DNA of 10,158 nucleotides from Pseudomonadota bacterium (lineage in GTDB: Bacteria; Pseudomonadota; Gammaproteobacteria; Burkholderiales; Burkholderiaceae_D). A program made the position numbers and the translations under genes. The stretch's first letter is position 1. Every line of letters starts with the position of its first letter. A model generated the notes under the pieces. That model searched no databases. It saw nothing but the letters and a program-made list of their open reading frames with translations, and was not told the DNA's origin. Where the stretch lies: assembly GCA_018241865.1 (NCBI GenBank), contig JAFECY010000105.1, forward strand, positions 1 to 10,158, given 5' to 3'. Positions 1-7,700 of this stretch are shown one piece after another.

Positions 1-339
1 GGCGATTTGCGACTGGCGATGTGGATGAATATTCGCGCCAGCTTCCCCGGCAAGGGCCGTACCCCCGGCGCCCAAGCCGACATCGGCCGCATCAGCGAAA
101 TCTGGGAAACCTGTCTGGCCGAGTTCGGCGACCGCAACTACCTGTTTGGAAAATTTTCGATTGCCGACGCCTTCTTCGCGCCGGTGGTGATGCGCTTCCG
201 CACCTACAAGGTCGCGCTGCCGCCGCCGCTGCAAGCTTATTGCGACCGCATCATCGCTCATCCGGCGGTGGCGCAGTGGATGCAGGATGCGCTGGAAGAG
301 CGGCATGCGATGCCGAGCTACGATGTGTATCCAGATTGA
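1..339 (+). CDS. Glutathione S-transferase-like protein, C-terminal part (5' end outside window)
   Basis: The reading frame is open from the first base to the TGA at 337-339, so this is the last 112 residues of a longer protein. The residues match the all-helical C-terminal domain of soluble glutathione S-transferases. The signature is the segment YLFGKFSIADAFFAPVV (about residues 47-63 of the fragment), the conserved N-capping box/hydrophobic staple region with its Asp. A terminal helix around HPAVAQWMQDALEE follows. The thioredoxin-like N-terminal domain that binds glutathione would lie upstream of the window. GSTs of this kind conjugate or reduce electrophiles in the cytosol; the substrate cannot be told. 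It ends 22 bp before cca, so the two may be cotranscribed. The segment does not resemble the zeta-class maleylacetoacetate isomerase that might be expected near tyrosine catabolism genes. Confidence 0.85.
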   Translation, partial: GDLRLAMWMNIRASFPGKGRTPGAQADIGRISEIWETCLAEFGDRNYLFGKFSIADAFFAPVVMRFRTYKVALPPPLQAYCDRIIAHPAVAQWMQDALEERHAMPSYDVYPD

Positions 340-361
340 TTGATTCGATCAGCTCTCAAAA

Positions 362-1585
362 ATGAAAACCTACACCGTCGGCGGCGCCGTCCGCGATGCC
401 TTGCTCGGCTTGCCGGTGCAGGATCGCGACCATGTGGTGGTCGGCGCGACGCCGGACGAGATGCTGGCGCAAGGCTACACCCCGGTCGGCAAGGATTTCC
501 CGGTCTTCCTGCATCCGCAGACGCATGAGGAATATGCGCTGGCGCGCACCGAGCGCAAGACCGCGCCCGGCTACAAGGGTTTCGTGTTCCATGCAGATGG
601 CGCGGTGACGCTGGAAGAAGATTTGCTGCGGCGCGACCTCACCATCAATGCTATGGCGCAGGCCGAGGATGGCAACATCGTCGACCCCTTCAACGGCCGG
701 CGCGACCTCGAAGCAAAGTTATTTCGCCATGTTTCGGATGCCTTCGCCGAAGACCCGGTGCGCATCCTGCGCGTAGCGCGTTTCGCTGCGCGCTTCGCCG
801 GCTTCACGGTCGCGCCGGAAACCAATGCGCTGATGCGGCAGATGGTGGCGGCCGGCGAAGTCGATGCGCTGGTGCCGGAACGGGTGTGGCAGGAACTGGC
901 GCGCGGTCTGATGGAAGCGCAGCCTTCGCGCATGTTCGCGGTCTTGCGCGATTGCGGCGCACTGGCGCGCATTCTGCCCGAGCTCGATGCCTTGTGGGGC
1001 GTGCCGCAGCCGGAGAAACATCATCCCGAAATCGACACTGGCGTGCATGTGATGTTGGTGGTCGATACCGCTGCGCGCGAGAATTGCAGCCTGCCGGTGC
1101 GCTTCGCCGCGCTCACCCACGATCTCGGCAAGGGTACGACGCCACCGGCGCAGTGGCCTTCTCACCATGCGCACGAAGCCCGCAGCGTGAAGCTGGTCGA
1201 GCAGGTGTGCCGGCGCTTGAAGATTCCCGGCGATTGCCGCGATTTGGCGGTGATCGTGGCGCGCGAGCATGGCAATGTGGCGCGTGCTTTCGAGATGCGT
1301 GCGGCGACCGTGGTCAAGCTGTTCGAGCGCTGCGATGCCTTCCGCAAGCCGGAGCGTTTCGCCGACATGTTGCTGGCGGCGCAGTGCGACAGCCGCGGCC
1401 GCACCGGCTTCGAGGACAAGCCCTATCCGCAGCGGCCATATCTGCAATCCCTGCTGAGCGTGGCGCGTGCGGTCGATGCCGGTGCTGTTGCGGCGCGCCA
1501 TCCCGGCGAACCGCAGCGGATTGCCGAAGCCATTCATCATGCGCGGGTGGCAGCGGTGGAAGCGGCCGCGCAATCCTTGTCTTGA
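362..1585 (+). CDS. cca: Multifunctional CCA tRNA nucleotidyltransferase with HD phosphohydrolase domain
   Basis: Adds and repairs the 3'-terminal CCA of tRNAs using CTP and ATP without a nucleic acid template. The 407-residue product is collinear with the roughly 412-residue E. coli Cca, and its first residues ([12 protein letters not shown]) align with the E. coli start, which fixes ATG 362 despite no clear Shine-Dalgarno sequence. Visible motifs: GGAVRD at 7-12, the metal-binding pair D21 and D23 in [11 protein letters not shown] at 90-97, and the [16 protein letters not shown] block at 130-145. The C-terminal HD domain has LTHDLGKG at 251-258 (H253, D254). In E. coli this domain carries 2',3'-cyclic phosphodiesterase, 2'-nucleotidase and phosphatase activities. 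The gene lies 22 bp after the GST-like gene. No intrinsic terminator is evident downstream. Family assignment is very secure. Confidence 0.97.
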   Translation: MKTYTVGGAVRDALLGLPVQDRDHVVVGATPDEMLAQGYTPVGKDFPVFLHPQTHEEYALARTERKTAPGYKGFVFHADGAVTLEEDLLRRDLTINAMAQAEDGNIVDPFNGRRDLEAKLFRHVSDAFAEDPVRILRVARFAARFAGFTVAPETNALMRQMVAAGEVDALVPERVWQELARGLMEAQPSRMFAVLRDCGALARILPELDALWGVPQPEKHHPEIDTGVHVMLVVDTAARENCSLPVRFAALTHDLGKGTTPPAQWPSHHAHEARSVKLVEQVCRRLKIPGDCRDLAVIVAREHGNVARAFEMRAATVVKLFERCDAFRKPERFADMLLAAQCDSRGRTGFEDKPYPQRPYLQSLLSVARAVDAGAVAARHPGEPQRIAEAIHHARVAAVEAAAQSLS

Positions 1586-1688
1586 TGCAAACATTTCACG
1601 CCGAAATCCTGCCTCAAAGCAAGATTGCTTAACTGCGTAACAACAAAGGTGGTGAAAAAGCCGCACTTCGCCTGACTTTCCGTGTCTG

Positions 1689-1710
1689 TTTCGTGTGCAT
1701 TTCGTGTGCA
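1689..1710 (+). repeat. Perfect tandem 11-bp direct repeat upstream of GNAT gene
   Basis: Two head-to-tail copies of TTTCGTGTGCA occupy 1689-1699 and 1700-1710. A degenerate third copy (TTTCCGTGTCTG, 1677-1688) directly precedes them. The period is about one helical turn, so all copies would present the same DNA face. They end 15 bp before a likely -10 box, at or overlapping the -35 region. This arrangement would suit a regulator binding site, but no known operator is recognised. Confidence 0.6.
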
Positions 1711-1731
1711 AATTTTCGGATCGCCTACAAT
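1701..1731 (+). promoter_or_regulatory. Candidate sigma-70 promoter for the GNAT gene
   Basis: TACAAT at 1726-1731 matches the -10 consensus at five of six positions. The best -35-like hexamer is TTCGTG at 1701-1706, with a long 19-bp spacer, so the -35 is weak and may need an activator. The region sits in the AT-richer gap after cca, 45-75 bp before the start codon at 1776. Confidence 0.4.
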
Positions 1732-1763
1732 GTATTTGTGCGTCGCAGCATTGACGCGTTTTC

Positions 1764-1767
1764 GGAG
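1764..1767 (+). promoter_or_regulatory. Shine-Dalgarno deciding the GNAT start
   Basis: GGAG lies 8 nt before ATG 1776 but only 5 nt before an in-frame GTG at 1773. The spacing and the stronger codon favour the ATG. Confidence 0.6.
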
Positions 1768-1775
1768 TAGTCGTG

Positions 1776-2456
1776 ATGAATGCAGCAGAAATTCAAGCCA
1801 ATGCCGCGCTTCTTGATCTGAGTGCGCCGTCCAGCGTGCCGGTGCGCATCAAGGAGTTGGCCGAGCGCGATCGCCGCGCCTTGTTGTTGCATTTTTTGGC
1901 GCTGGATGAAGAGACGCGGCAACTGCGTTTCGGTAGCCCGCTGCCGGACGAACAAGTCACGCGCTACGTGCAGCGCATCAACTTTTCCCGCGACGCCGTG
2001 TTCGGCGTCTATGACGACAGCATGCGTCTGCTGGGCGTCGGTCATCTGGCTTATCTCCCCTGCGATGCCTTGAACGGCGCGGACAAGAATACCGACAAGA
2101 ATCGCGTGGCCGAATTCGGCGTGTCGGTGCTGGCCGCCGCGCGCGGCAAGGGGATAGGCAGCAAGCTGTTCGAGCGCGCCGCCATGCATTGCCGCAATGA
2201 GAATATCGATACGCTCTACGTTCATTGCCTGTCCAGCAACCGCGTCATGCTGCACATCGCCATCAAGGCCGGCATGCAGGTGCAGCGCGATCATGGCGAA
2301 GCCGATGCCTGCCTCAAGCTGCCGCCGCCCGACCCGGCCAGCGTGTTGCGCGAAGCGGTTGACGAACAGGTCGCCACCTTCGATTACGCCTACAAGCGCA
2401 ATACCCATGCCATCAGTCAGTGGCTGCATCATTTGCCGGGTTTGAAGCTGGATTGA
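1776..2456 (+). CDS. GNAT family N-acetyltransferase
   Basis: A 226-residue cytosolic protein with a Gcn5-related acetyltransferase fold, which moves the acetyl group of acetyl-CoA to an amine. Motif A is the segment EFGVSVLAAARGKGIGSKLFERA (about residues 113-135), whose RGKGIG at 123-128 is the pyrophosphate-binding loop. The following LYVHCLSSNRVMLHIAIKAGM segment fits motif B, with the usual Asn and a Gly-Met in place of Gly-Phe. The N-terminal part (ETRQLRFGSPLPDEQVTRY, about 46-64) recalls the acetyltransferase module of bacterial protein lysine acetyltransferases of the Pat type; that is inference from motif style only. The substrate is unknown. The gene has its own likely promoter and lies 99 bp before the dioxygenase gene, which has a separate promoter-like sequence. 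ATG 1776 is preferred over GTG 1773. Confidence 0.88.
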   Translation: MNAAEIQANAALLDLSAPSSVPVRIKELAERDRRALLLHFLALDEETRQLRFGSPLPDEQVTRYVQRINFSRDAVFGVYDDSMRLLGVGHLAYLPCDALNGADKNTDKNRVAEFGVSVLAAARGKGIGSKLFERAAMHCRNENIDTLYVHCLSSNRVMLHIAIKAGMQVQRDHGEADACLKLPPPDPASVLREAVDEQVATFDYAYKRNTHAISQWLHHLPGLKLD

Positions 2457-2488
2457 TTTGACTCCACCACCCGACAGTTTCCCTGCCC

Positions 2489-2518
2489 TTACTCTGTCCT
2501 TTCTCATCGCGCTATACT
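2489..2518 (+). promoter_or_regulatory. Candidate promoter for the dioxygenase-hydroxylase pair
   Basis: TATACT at 2513-2518 matches five of six -10 positions. The best -35-like sequence is TTACTC at 2489-2494 with an 18-bp spacer, a weak match. Transcription would start about 30 nt before the strong ribosome binding site. No TyrR-type box (TGTAAA-N6-TTTACA) is seen nearby. Confidence 0.45.
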
Positions 2519-2542
2519 GAACTCGACCGCCAGCAAACCAGC

Positions 2543-2549
2543 GGAGGAG
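2543..2549 (+). promoter_or_regulatory. Strong Shine-Dalgarno for 4-hydroxyphenylpyruvate dioxygenase
   Basis: GGAGGAG is nearly full anti-SD complementarity, 6 nt before ATG 2556. It is the strongest ribosome binding site in the window and fixes this start. Confidence 0.75.
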
Positions 2550-2555
2550 ACCGGC

Positions 2556-3734
2556 ATGGCATTCCAGTCGTGGGACAACCCGATGGGGACCGATGGCTTC
2601 GAGTTCATCGAATACGCCGCGCCCGACCCCGCTGCATTGGGCGCGTTGTTCGAGCAGATGGGTTTTGCCGCCATCGCGCGCCACCGCCATAAGAACGTCA
2701 CCTTGTATCGCCAAGGTGAAATCAACTTCATCATCAATGCCGAATCCGATTCCTTCGCCCAGCGTTTCGCGCGCCGGCACGGGCCGTCGATCTGCGCGAT
2801 TGCGTTACGGGTTCACGATGCGGCGCATGCTTATCGCCGCGCCTTGAGTCTCGGCGCGTGGGGTTTCGATCACCACGCCGGGCCGATGGAGTTGAACATT
2901 CCTGCGATCAAGGGGATAGGCGATTCGTTGATTTATTTTGTTGATCGGTGGCGGGGTAAGGATGCCGCCGCGCTTCCCTCTCCCCCGGCCCCTCTCCCGG
3001 TGGGAGAGGGGAGAGGTTTGCGCCCTGCGGGCGAGGCTAGGATTGGGGACATCAGCATTTACGATGTCGATTTCGCCGCGCTGCCGGGCGCGTCGCATCA
3101 ACCGGTTGGGCACGGTTTGACCTACATCGATCACCTCACCCACAATGTCCATCGCGGCCGCATGCAGGAGTGGGCCGAGTTTTACGAAACCCTGTTCAAC
3201 TTCCGCGAGATTCGTTACTTCGATATCGAAGGCAAGCTGACCGGATTGAAATCGAAGGCGATGACTTCGCCGTGTGGAAAAATCCGCATTCCAATTAACG
3301 AATCCTCCGACGACAAATCGCAGATCGCCGAATACCTGCATCACTATCACGGTGAAGGCATCCACCACATCGCCCTCGGCACCGACGATATCTACGCTTC
3401 GGTGGCGGCGATGCGCGCGCGTGGCGTGCCATTCCAGGATACGCTCGACGCCTATTACGATCTGGTGGACAAGCGCCTGCCGCAGCATGGCGAAGCGCTG
3501 GCAGAATTGCGCCGTTTGCGCATCCTGCTCGACGGCAGCAGCACGCCGGATAAGCGCGAACTGTTGCTACAGATATTCACGCAGAATGCCATCGGGCCGA
3601 TCTTTTTCGAGATCATTCAGCGCAAGGGCGATCAAGGTTTTGGCGAAGGGAATTTCCGCGCTTTGTTCGAGTCGATCGAACTCGACCAGATTCGGCGCGG
3701 CGTGCTGCGCGACGAAAGCGCCGTGAAGGAGTGA
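2556..3734 (+). CDS. hpd: 4-hydroxyphenylpyruvate dioxygenase with an in-frame insertion
   Basis: Converts 4-hydroxyphenylpyruvate and O2 to homogentisate and CO2, the committed step of aerobic tyrosine breakdown. It is a non-haem Fe(II) enzyme built from two vicinal-oxygen-chelate halves. The three iron ligands of the family are present: H193 (in IDHLTHNV), H271 (in GEGIHHIA) and E352 (in FFEIIQRKG). The family signatures LTHNVHRGRM, FNFREIRYFDIEG, LLDGSS and GFGEGNFRALFESIE are also intact. At 392 residues it is longer than the roughly 358 of Pseudomonas. The excess is largely residues 136-165, a Pro/Gly/Glu-rich stretch between YFVDRWRGK and ISIYDVDF that is encoded by a GC-rich palindromic repeat. 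This linker joins the N-terminal half to the catalytic half, so the enzyme is probably active. It is followed after 2 nt by the phenylalanine hydroxylase gene, a clear operon pair. Confidence 0.96.
   Translation: MAFQSWDNPMGTDGFEFIEYAAPDPAALGALFEQMGFAAIARHRHKNVTLYRQGEINFIINAESDSFAQRFARRHGPSICAIALRVHDAAHAYRRALSLGAWGFDHHAGPMELNIPAIKGIGDSLIYFVDRWRGKDAAALPSPPAPLPVGEGRGLRPAGEARIGDISIYDVDFAALPGASHQPVGHGLTYIDHLTHNVHRGRMQEWAEFYETLFNFREIRYFDIEGKLTGLKSKAMTSPCGKIRIPINESSDDKSQIAEYLHHYHGEGIHHIALGTDDIYASVAAMRARGVPFQDTLDAYYDLVDKRLPQHGEALAELRRLRILLDGSSTPDKRELLLQIFTQNAIGPIFFEIIQRKGDQGFGEGNFRALFESIELDQIRRGVLRDESAVKE
2961..3050 (+). repeat. In-frame palindromic repeat insertion inside the dioxygenase gene
   Basis: About 90 bp (30 codons) of pyrimidine-then-purine-rich sequence has no counterpart in ordinary 4-hydroxyphenylpyruvate dioxygenases. 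Its core is a perfect 10-bp inverted repeat, CCCCTCTCCC at 2989-2998 and GGGAGAGGGG at 3002-3011, around a 3-nt centre. It is preceded by a second copy of the left motif (CCCTCTCCCCC, 2976-2986) and followed by a small hairpin CGCCC-TGC-GGGCG at 3021-3033. Translation gives the peptide PSPPAPLPVGEGRG, a type of sequence that marks intergenic palindromic repeats read in frame in proteobacteria. The exact ends are uncertain by several codons, since they come from remembered family alignments. Confidence 0.7.
3726..3731 (+). promoter_or_regulatory. Shine-Dalgarno deciding the phenylalanine hydroxylase start
   Basis: AAGGAG lies within the last codons of the dioxygenase gene, 5 nt before ATG 3737. 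An in-frame GTG at 3731 overlaps the SD itself and cannot use it. Translation of the two genes is likely coupled. Confidence 0.7.
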
Positions 3735-3736
3735 CG

Positions 3737-4612
3737 ATGGACACATCCGCCTTCAGCCGCGATGCCTTCTTCAAAACGCTGGCCGAAAAATCGACGCACG
3801 GCATCCGTGGCGATTACAGCCAGGCCGACGAACAATACGTCATCGCGCAGGACTGGGCTGCTTATACTCCTGAGCAGCATGCGCTGTGGCGACGCTTGTA
3901 TCAGAGACAGGCGAAGCTGGTGCCGGGACGCGCTTGCGACTTGTTCATCGACAGCTTGATGCAACTCGATGCCGCCGACGGTATTCCGCAATTCGCGCGC
4001 ACCAACGAGGCGCTGATGCAAGCCACCGGCTGGCAACTGGTGGCGGTGCCGGGGCTGGTGCCGGACCAGGTTTTCTTCGCGCATCTCGCCGGCCGGCGTT
4101 TTCCGGTGACGGTGTGGCTGCGCCAGCCGGAAGAGTTTGACTACATCGTCGAGCCGGATGTGTTCCATGATTTTTTCGGCCACGTGCCGCTGCTGTTCAA
4201 TCCGGTGTTCGCCGACCACTTGCAAGCCTATGGCCAGGGCGGCCTGAAGGCGCTGCCGCTGGGCGGGTTGCCTTACCTCGCGCGTTTGTATTGGTACACC
4301 ATCGAGTTCGGTTTGATAGAGAGTCCGCAAGGATTGCGCGCTTACGGCGCCGGCATTCTGTCGTCCGGCGGCGAGATAGATTATTGCCTCGCCAGCCCAA
4401 AGCCGCGCCGCATTGCGTTCGATTTGGAGCGCGTGATGTGCACGCTGTATAAAATCGATTCGTATCAGGAAACCTATTTCGTCATCCGCGATTTCCAGCA
4501 ATTGTTCGACGATACCCAGCCCGATTTCACGCCGATCTATGCGCGCTTGCAAAATAGGGATGCGCTGCCGGCCGACAGCTTGTTGCCGGGCGAGGTCGAT
4601 CTGCTGTTGTGA
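3737..4612 (+). CDS. phhA: Phenylalanine 4-hydroxylase
   Basis: Hydroxylates L-phenylalanine to L-tyrosine with O2 and a tetrahydropterin, using a non-haem iron. The 291-residue protein has the size of the monomeric bacterial enzymes (about 297 in Chromobacterium violaceum) and, as usual for them, lacks the N-terminal ACT regulatory domain of animal enzymes. The iron-binding facial triad is visible: H144 and H149 in VFHDFFGHVPLL, and E190 in WYTIEFGLI. Other family blocks are PGLVPDQVFFAHLAGRRFPVT, YGAGILSSGGEI and the C-terminal TLYKIDSYQETYFVI. It starts 2 nt after the dioxygenase stop codon. Cotranscription with that gene feeds tyrosine, after transamination by an enzyme not in this window, towards homogentisate. 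A pterin-4a-carbinolamine dehydratase (phhB) is not encoded here. Confidence 0.97.
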   Translation: MDTSAFSRDAFFKTLAEKSTHGIRGDYSQADEQYVIAQDWAAYTPEQHALWRRLYQRQAKLVPGRACDLFIDSLMQLDAADGIPQFARTNEALMQATGWQLVAVPGLVPDQVFFAHLAGRRFPVTVWLRQPEEFDYIVEPDVFHDFFGHVPLLFNPVFADHLQAYGQGGLKALPLGGLPYLARLYWYTIEFGLIESPQGLRAYGAGILSSGGEIDYCLASPKPRRIAFDLERVMCTLYKIDSYQETYFVIRDFQQLFDDTQPDFTPIYARLQNRDALPADSLLPGEVDLLL

Positions 4613-4632
4613 AGACGCTGCTGCGGCGCGCA

Positions 4633-4661
4633 TTGAGACGCATGCAAGGCTGTGATAGCGT
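4633..4661 (+). promoter_or_regulatory. Weak candidate promoter before the ferredoxin oxidoreductase gene
   Basis: TTGAGA at 4633-4638 and TAGCGT at 4656-4661 are separated by 17 bp, with an extended -10 TG at 4653-4654. The -10 is a poor match (three of six). It lies in the 154-bp gap between phhA and the large gene. No intrinsic terminator is seen in the gap, so readthrough from the upstream pair is equally possible. Confidence 0.3.
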
Positions 4662-4753
4662 AGAGCCAGTCAAGCAAAAGCATGCGCTCACAAGGCGGCA
4701 TGCAGACGAAGCGGCACCAGTCCGCGCGCATCCAAAGACACGATTTTTGGCAT

Positions 4754-4758
4754 GGAGA
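4754..4758 (+). promoter_or_regulatory. Shine-Dalgarno deciding the oxidoreductase start
   Basis: GGAGA lies 8 nt before ATG 4767. An upstream in-frame ATG at 4752 has no ribosome binding site and would place the SD inside the gene. The MNAP start is also usual for the family. Confidence 0.65.
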
Positions 4759-4766
4759 AAGAAGCG

Positions 4767-7700
4767 ATGAACGCACCACTCCTCCCCGGACAAATTCCAC
4801 CGGAATCCATTTCCCTCGAAGACAAATTCACGCTCGATTACGGCCGTGCATTCCTCACCGGCACGCAAGCGCTGATCCGGCTGCCGATGCTGCAGCATGA
4901 ACGCGATCGCAAGGCCGGTCTGAACACTGCCGGTTACATCAGCGGCTATCGCGGGTCGCCGTTGGGGAATGTCGATATGACGGCGTGGAAAGCGCAAAAA
5001 CATCTGGAAGCGCATCACATTAAATTCCAGGCGGGCATCAACGAAGACTTGGCCGCGACGGCGGTGTGGGGCACGCAGCAAACTGGTTTGTTCCCCGGCG
5101 CGCAATACGATGGCGTGTTTGGCATGTGGTACGGCAAGGGGCCGGGCGTCGATCGCTGTGGCGATGTTCTTAAACACGCCAACATGGCCGGCACGCATTC
5201 ACAGGGTGGTGTGCTGGTGCTGGTTGGCGACGATCATGCTGCTAAATCTTCCACCACCGCGCATCAGAGCGAGCACATTTTGAAAGCCTGCGGCATTCCG
5301 GTGCTGTATCCCTCGTCGGTGCAGGAATATCTCGACTACGGCTTGCACGGCTGGGCCATGAGCCGCTATACCGGTTTGTGGGTGGCGATGAAGTGCGTGA
5401 CCGACATCGTCGAATCCGGTGGGAGGGTGATGATCGATCCGGCGCGCACGCAGATTGCATTGCCGGATGATTTCGACTTGCCGCTGGGCGGCTTGAATAT
5501 CCGCTGGCCGGATACCGTGCTGGAGCAAGAAGCACGGATGAATAATTTCAAGTGGTATGCGGCGCTGGCGTATGCGCGCAAGAATCAGTTGAATCGCATC
5601 GTCTGGGATAGCACTCACGCGAAGATCGGCATCATCACCGCCGGCAAATCGTATCTCGATACACGCCAAGCCTTGATGGATCTCGGCATCGACGAAGCAG
5701 CGGCACGCGACATCGGCATCCGTCTGTACAAGGTCGGCATGACTTGGCCGCTGGAAGCCGAAGGTGTGCGCGCTTTCGCACAAGGCTTGGAAGAAATTCT
5801 GGTGGTGGAGGAGAAGCGGCAATTCCTCGAATACCAGTTGAAGGAAGAGTTGTATAGCTGGCGCGAGGATGAACAAAATCGTGTGCGGCCGCGCGTGGTC
5901 GGCAAATTCGACGACACCGGCGAGTGGAGCAACCCGCATCACGCAGGCCACGGCCACTGGTTGCTTCCGGCAACGTATGAATTGAGCCCGGCGCAAATCG
6001 CGCGTGCCATTGCTTCGCGCATTTCGCAATACTTCGCCGGTCATCCGGTCGAACAGCGCGTGAAAGAACGCATCGCCTATCTCGAAGCGAAGGAAGCGGT
6101 GCTGCAAACCATCAGCACCAAGCCCGATCCGGCCAAAGACCGCATGCCGCACTTCTGTTCTGGCTGTCCGCACAATACCTCGACCAATTTGCCGGACGGC
6201 AGTCGGGCGCTGGCCGGCATCGGTTGTCATTACATGGTGTTGTGGATGGATAGAGAAACCGCGACCTTCACCCACATGGGCGCGGAAGGCGTGACTTGGA
6301 TCGGTCATGCACCCTTCACCAGCGAGCAGCATGTGTTCGCCAATCTCGGCGATGGTACGTATTACCATTCCGGCTTGCTGGCGATTCGCGCCGCCGTGGC
6401 GTCCGGTGTCAACATCACTTACAAGGTCTTGTACAACGACGCGGTGGCGATGACTGGCGGTCAGCATGTCGATGGGCCGCTCGACCCGGCCATGATTTCG
6501 CGTCAGCTTGCTGCTGAAGGCGTCAAGCCGATCATCGTCGTCACCGACGAGCCGGATAAATATCCGGCGACGACCGATTGGGCGGCAGGCGTGACGATTC
6601 GCCACCGGCGCGAACTCGATGCGGTGCAGCGCGAATTGCGCGAGATCAAGGGCGTCTCGGCCATGATCTACGACCAGACCTGCGCCGCCGAAAAGCGCCG
6701 CCGCCGTAAGCACGGCACCTATCCCGATCCGGCCAAACGCGCGGTCATCAACGAAGCGGTGTGCGAAGGCTGCGGTGACTGCAGCGTCACCTCGAACTGC
6801 CTGTCGGTCGAGCCGCTGGAAACCGAATTCGGCCGCAAGCGCCAGATCAATCAGTCGTCGTGCAACAAGGATTTTTCCTGCGTCGAGGGATTCTGTCCGA
6901 GCTTCGTCACGGTCGAAGGCGGGCAACTCAGAAACTCCCTCCCCTTCAAGGGGGGGGCGGGGGAGGGGATGGGGGGAAGTAGTGCGGGTGCGATGGAAAC
7001 CCATCCTCTCCCCAACCCTCTCCTTGAAGGAGAGGGAGTTAGTCAGTTGCCGGTTCCGGCAATTCAGGAGTTGGCACAACCCTGCAACATCCTGGTCGCT
7101 GGCATCGGCGGCACCGGCGTTATCACCATCGGTCAGATACTGGCGATGGCGGCGCATATCGAAGGCAAGGGTTGCACCGTGCTCGACATGAGCGGGCTGG
7201 CGCAAAAAGGCGGGCCGGTGATGTCGCACGTGCGGCTGGCACAGCAACCCGACGACTTGTATTCCACCCGAGTCGGCACCGGCATGGCCGATCTGGTGAT
7301 CGGTTGCGATGAAATCGTCTGCGCCAGCCGCGACGCCGTCACGCGCATGGGCGAGGGGCGTAGTCATGCCGTCATCAATACCACCGGCACGCCGACCTCG
7401 GCTTTCGTTCGCAATCCCGACTGGCATTACCCTGCCGCCGCTACTGCCGATACTATTCAGCGTGCTTGCGGCGAAGGGCGTGTCGATTTTCTCAACGCTG
7501 GCAAGCTTGCCACCACGCTGATGGGTGACGCCATCGCCACCAATATGTTTTTACTTGGCTACGCTTGGCAAAAGGGCTGGGTACCTTTGAGCGAACAGGC
7601 GTTGATGCAGGCGCTGGCTTTGAATGCGGTGTCGGTCGAATTCAATCAGCAAGCTTTTCGCTGGGGGCGTCGCGCCGCGCATGATCTGGCAGCGGTTGAA

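Noticed and set aside
1..339. The GST-like protein as maleylacetoacetate isomerase of the tyrosine pathway
   Set aside because: Its C-terminal motif differs from the zeta-class pattern, and cca, the gap and the GNAT gene separate it from the catabolic block.
1617..1630. Inverted repeat AAGCAA-GA-TTGCTT after cca as a terminator
   Set aside because: The loop is only 2 nt, the stem is AT-rich and short, and no T run follows on either strand.
1585..1632. 15-codon frame ([15 protein letters not shown]) overlapping the cca stop codon as TGATG
   Set aside because: The overlap could allow coupled translation, but there is no ribosome binding site, no recognisable sequence and nothing to distinguish it from chance.
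719..1711. Long minus-strand open frame opposite cca (also 1725-2780 and 3632-4633 opposite the GNAT, hpd and phhA genes)
   Set aside because: Antisense shadows of well-identified genes. The translations are low-complexity Arg/His/Gln-rich with no family features.
2961..3050. The dioxygenase as a pseudogene because of its foreign segment
   Set aside because: The insertion keeps the frame, all iron ligands and C-terminal signatures are intact, and the ribosome binding site is strong.
4640..4703. Three GCATGC palindromes (4640, 4680, 4698) in the gap before the oxidoreductase gene
   Set aside because: Spacing is irregular (40 and 18 bp), flanks do not match, and 6-bp palindromes of this composition are common in such DNA. 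They are not convincing as an operator.
5199..7427. A 742-codon open frame on the minus strand opposite the oxidoreductase gene
   Set aside because: It mirrors the codon bias of the GC-rich + strand gene, shows no recognisable domain, and even translates the palindrome. The + strand frame carries thiamine, iron-sulphur and gamma-domain motifs.
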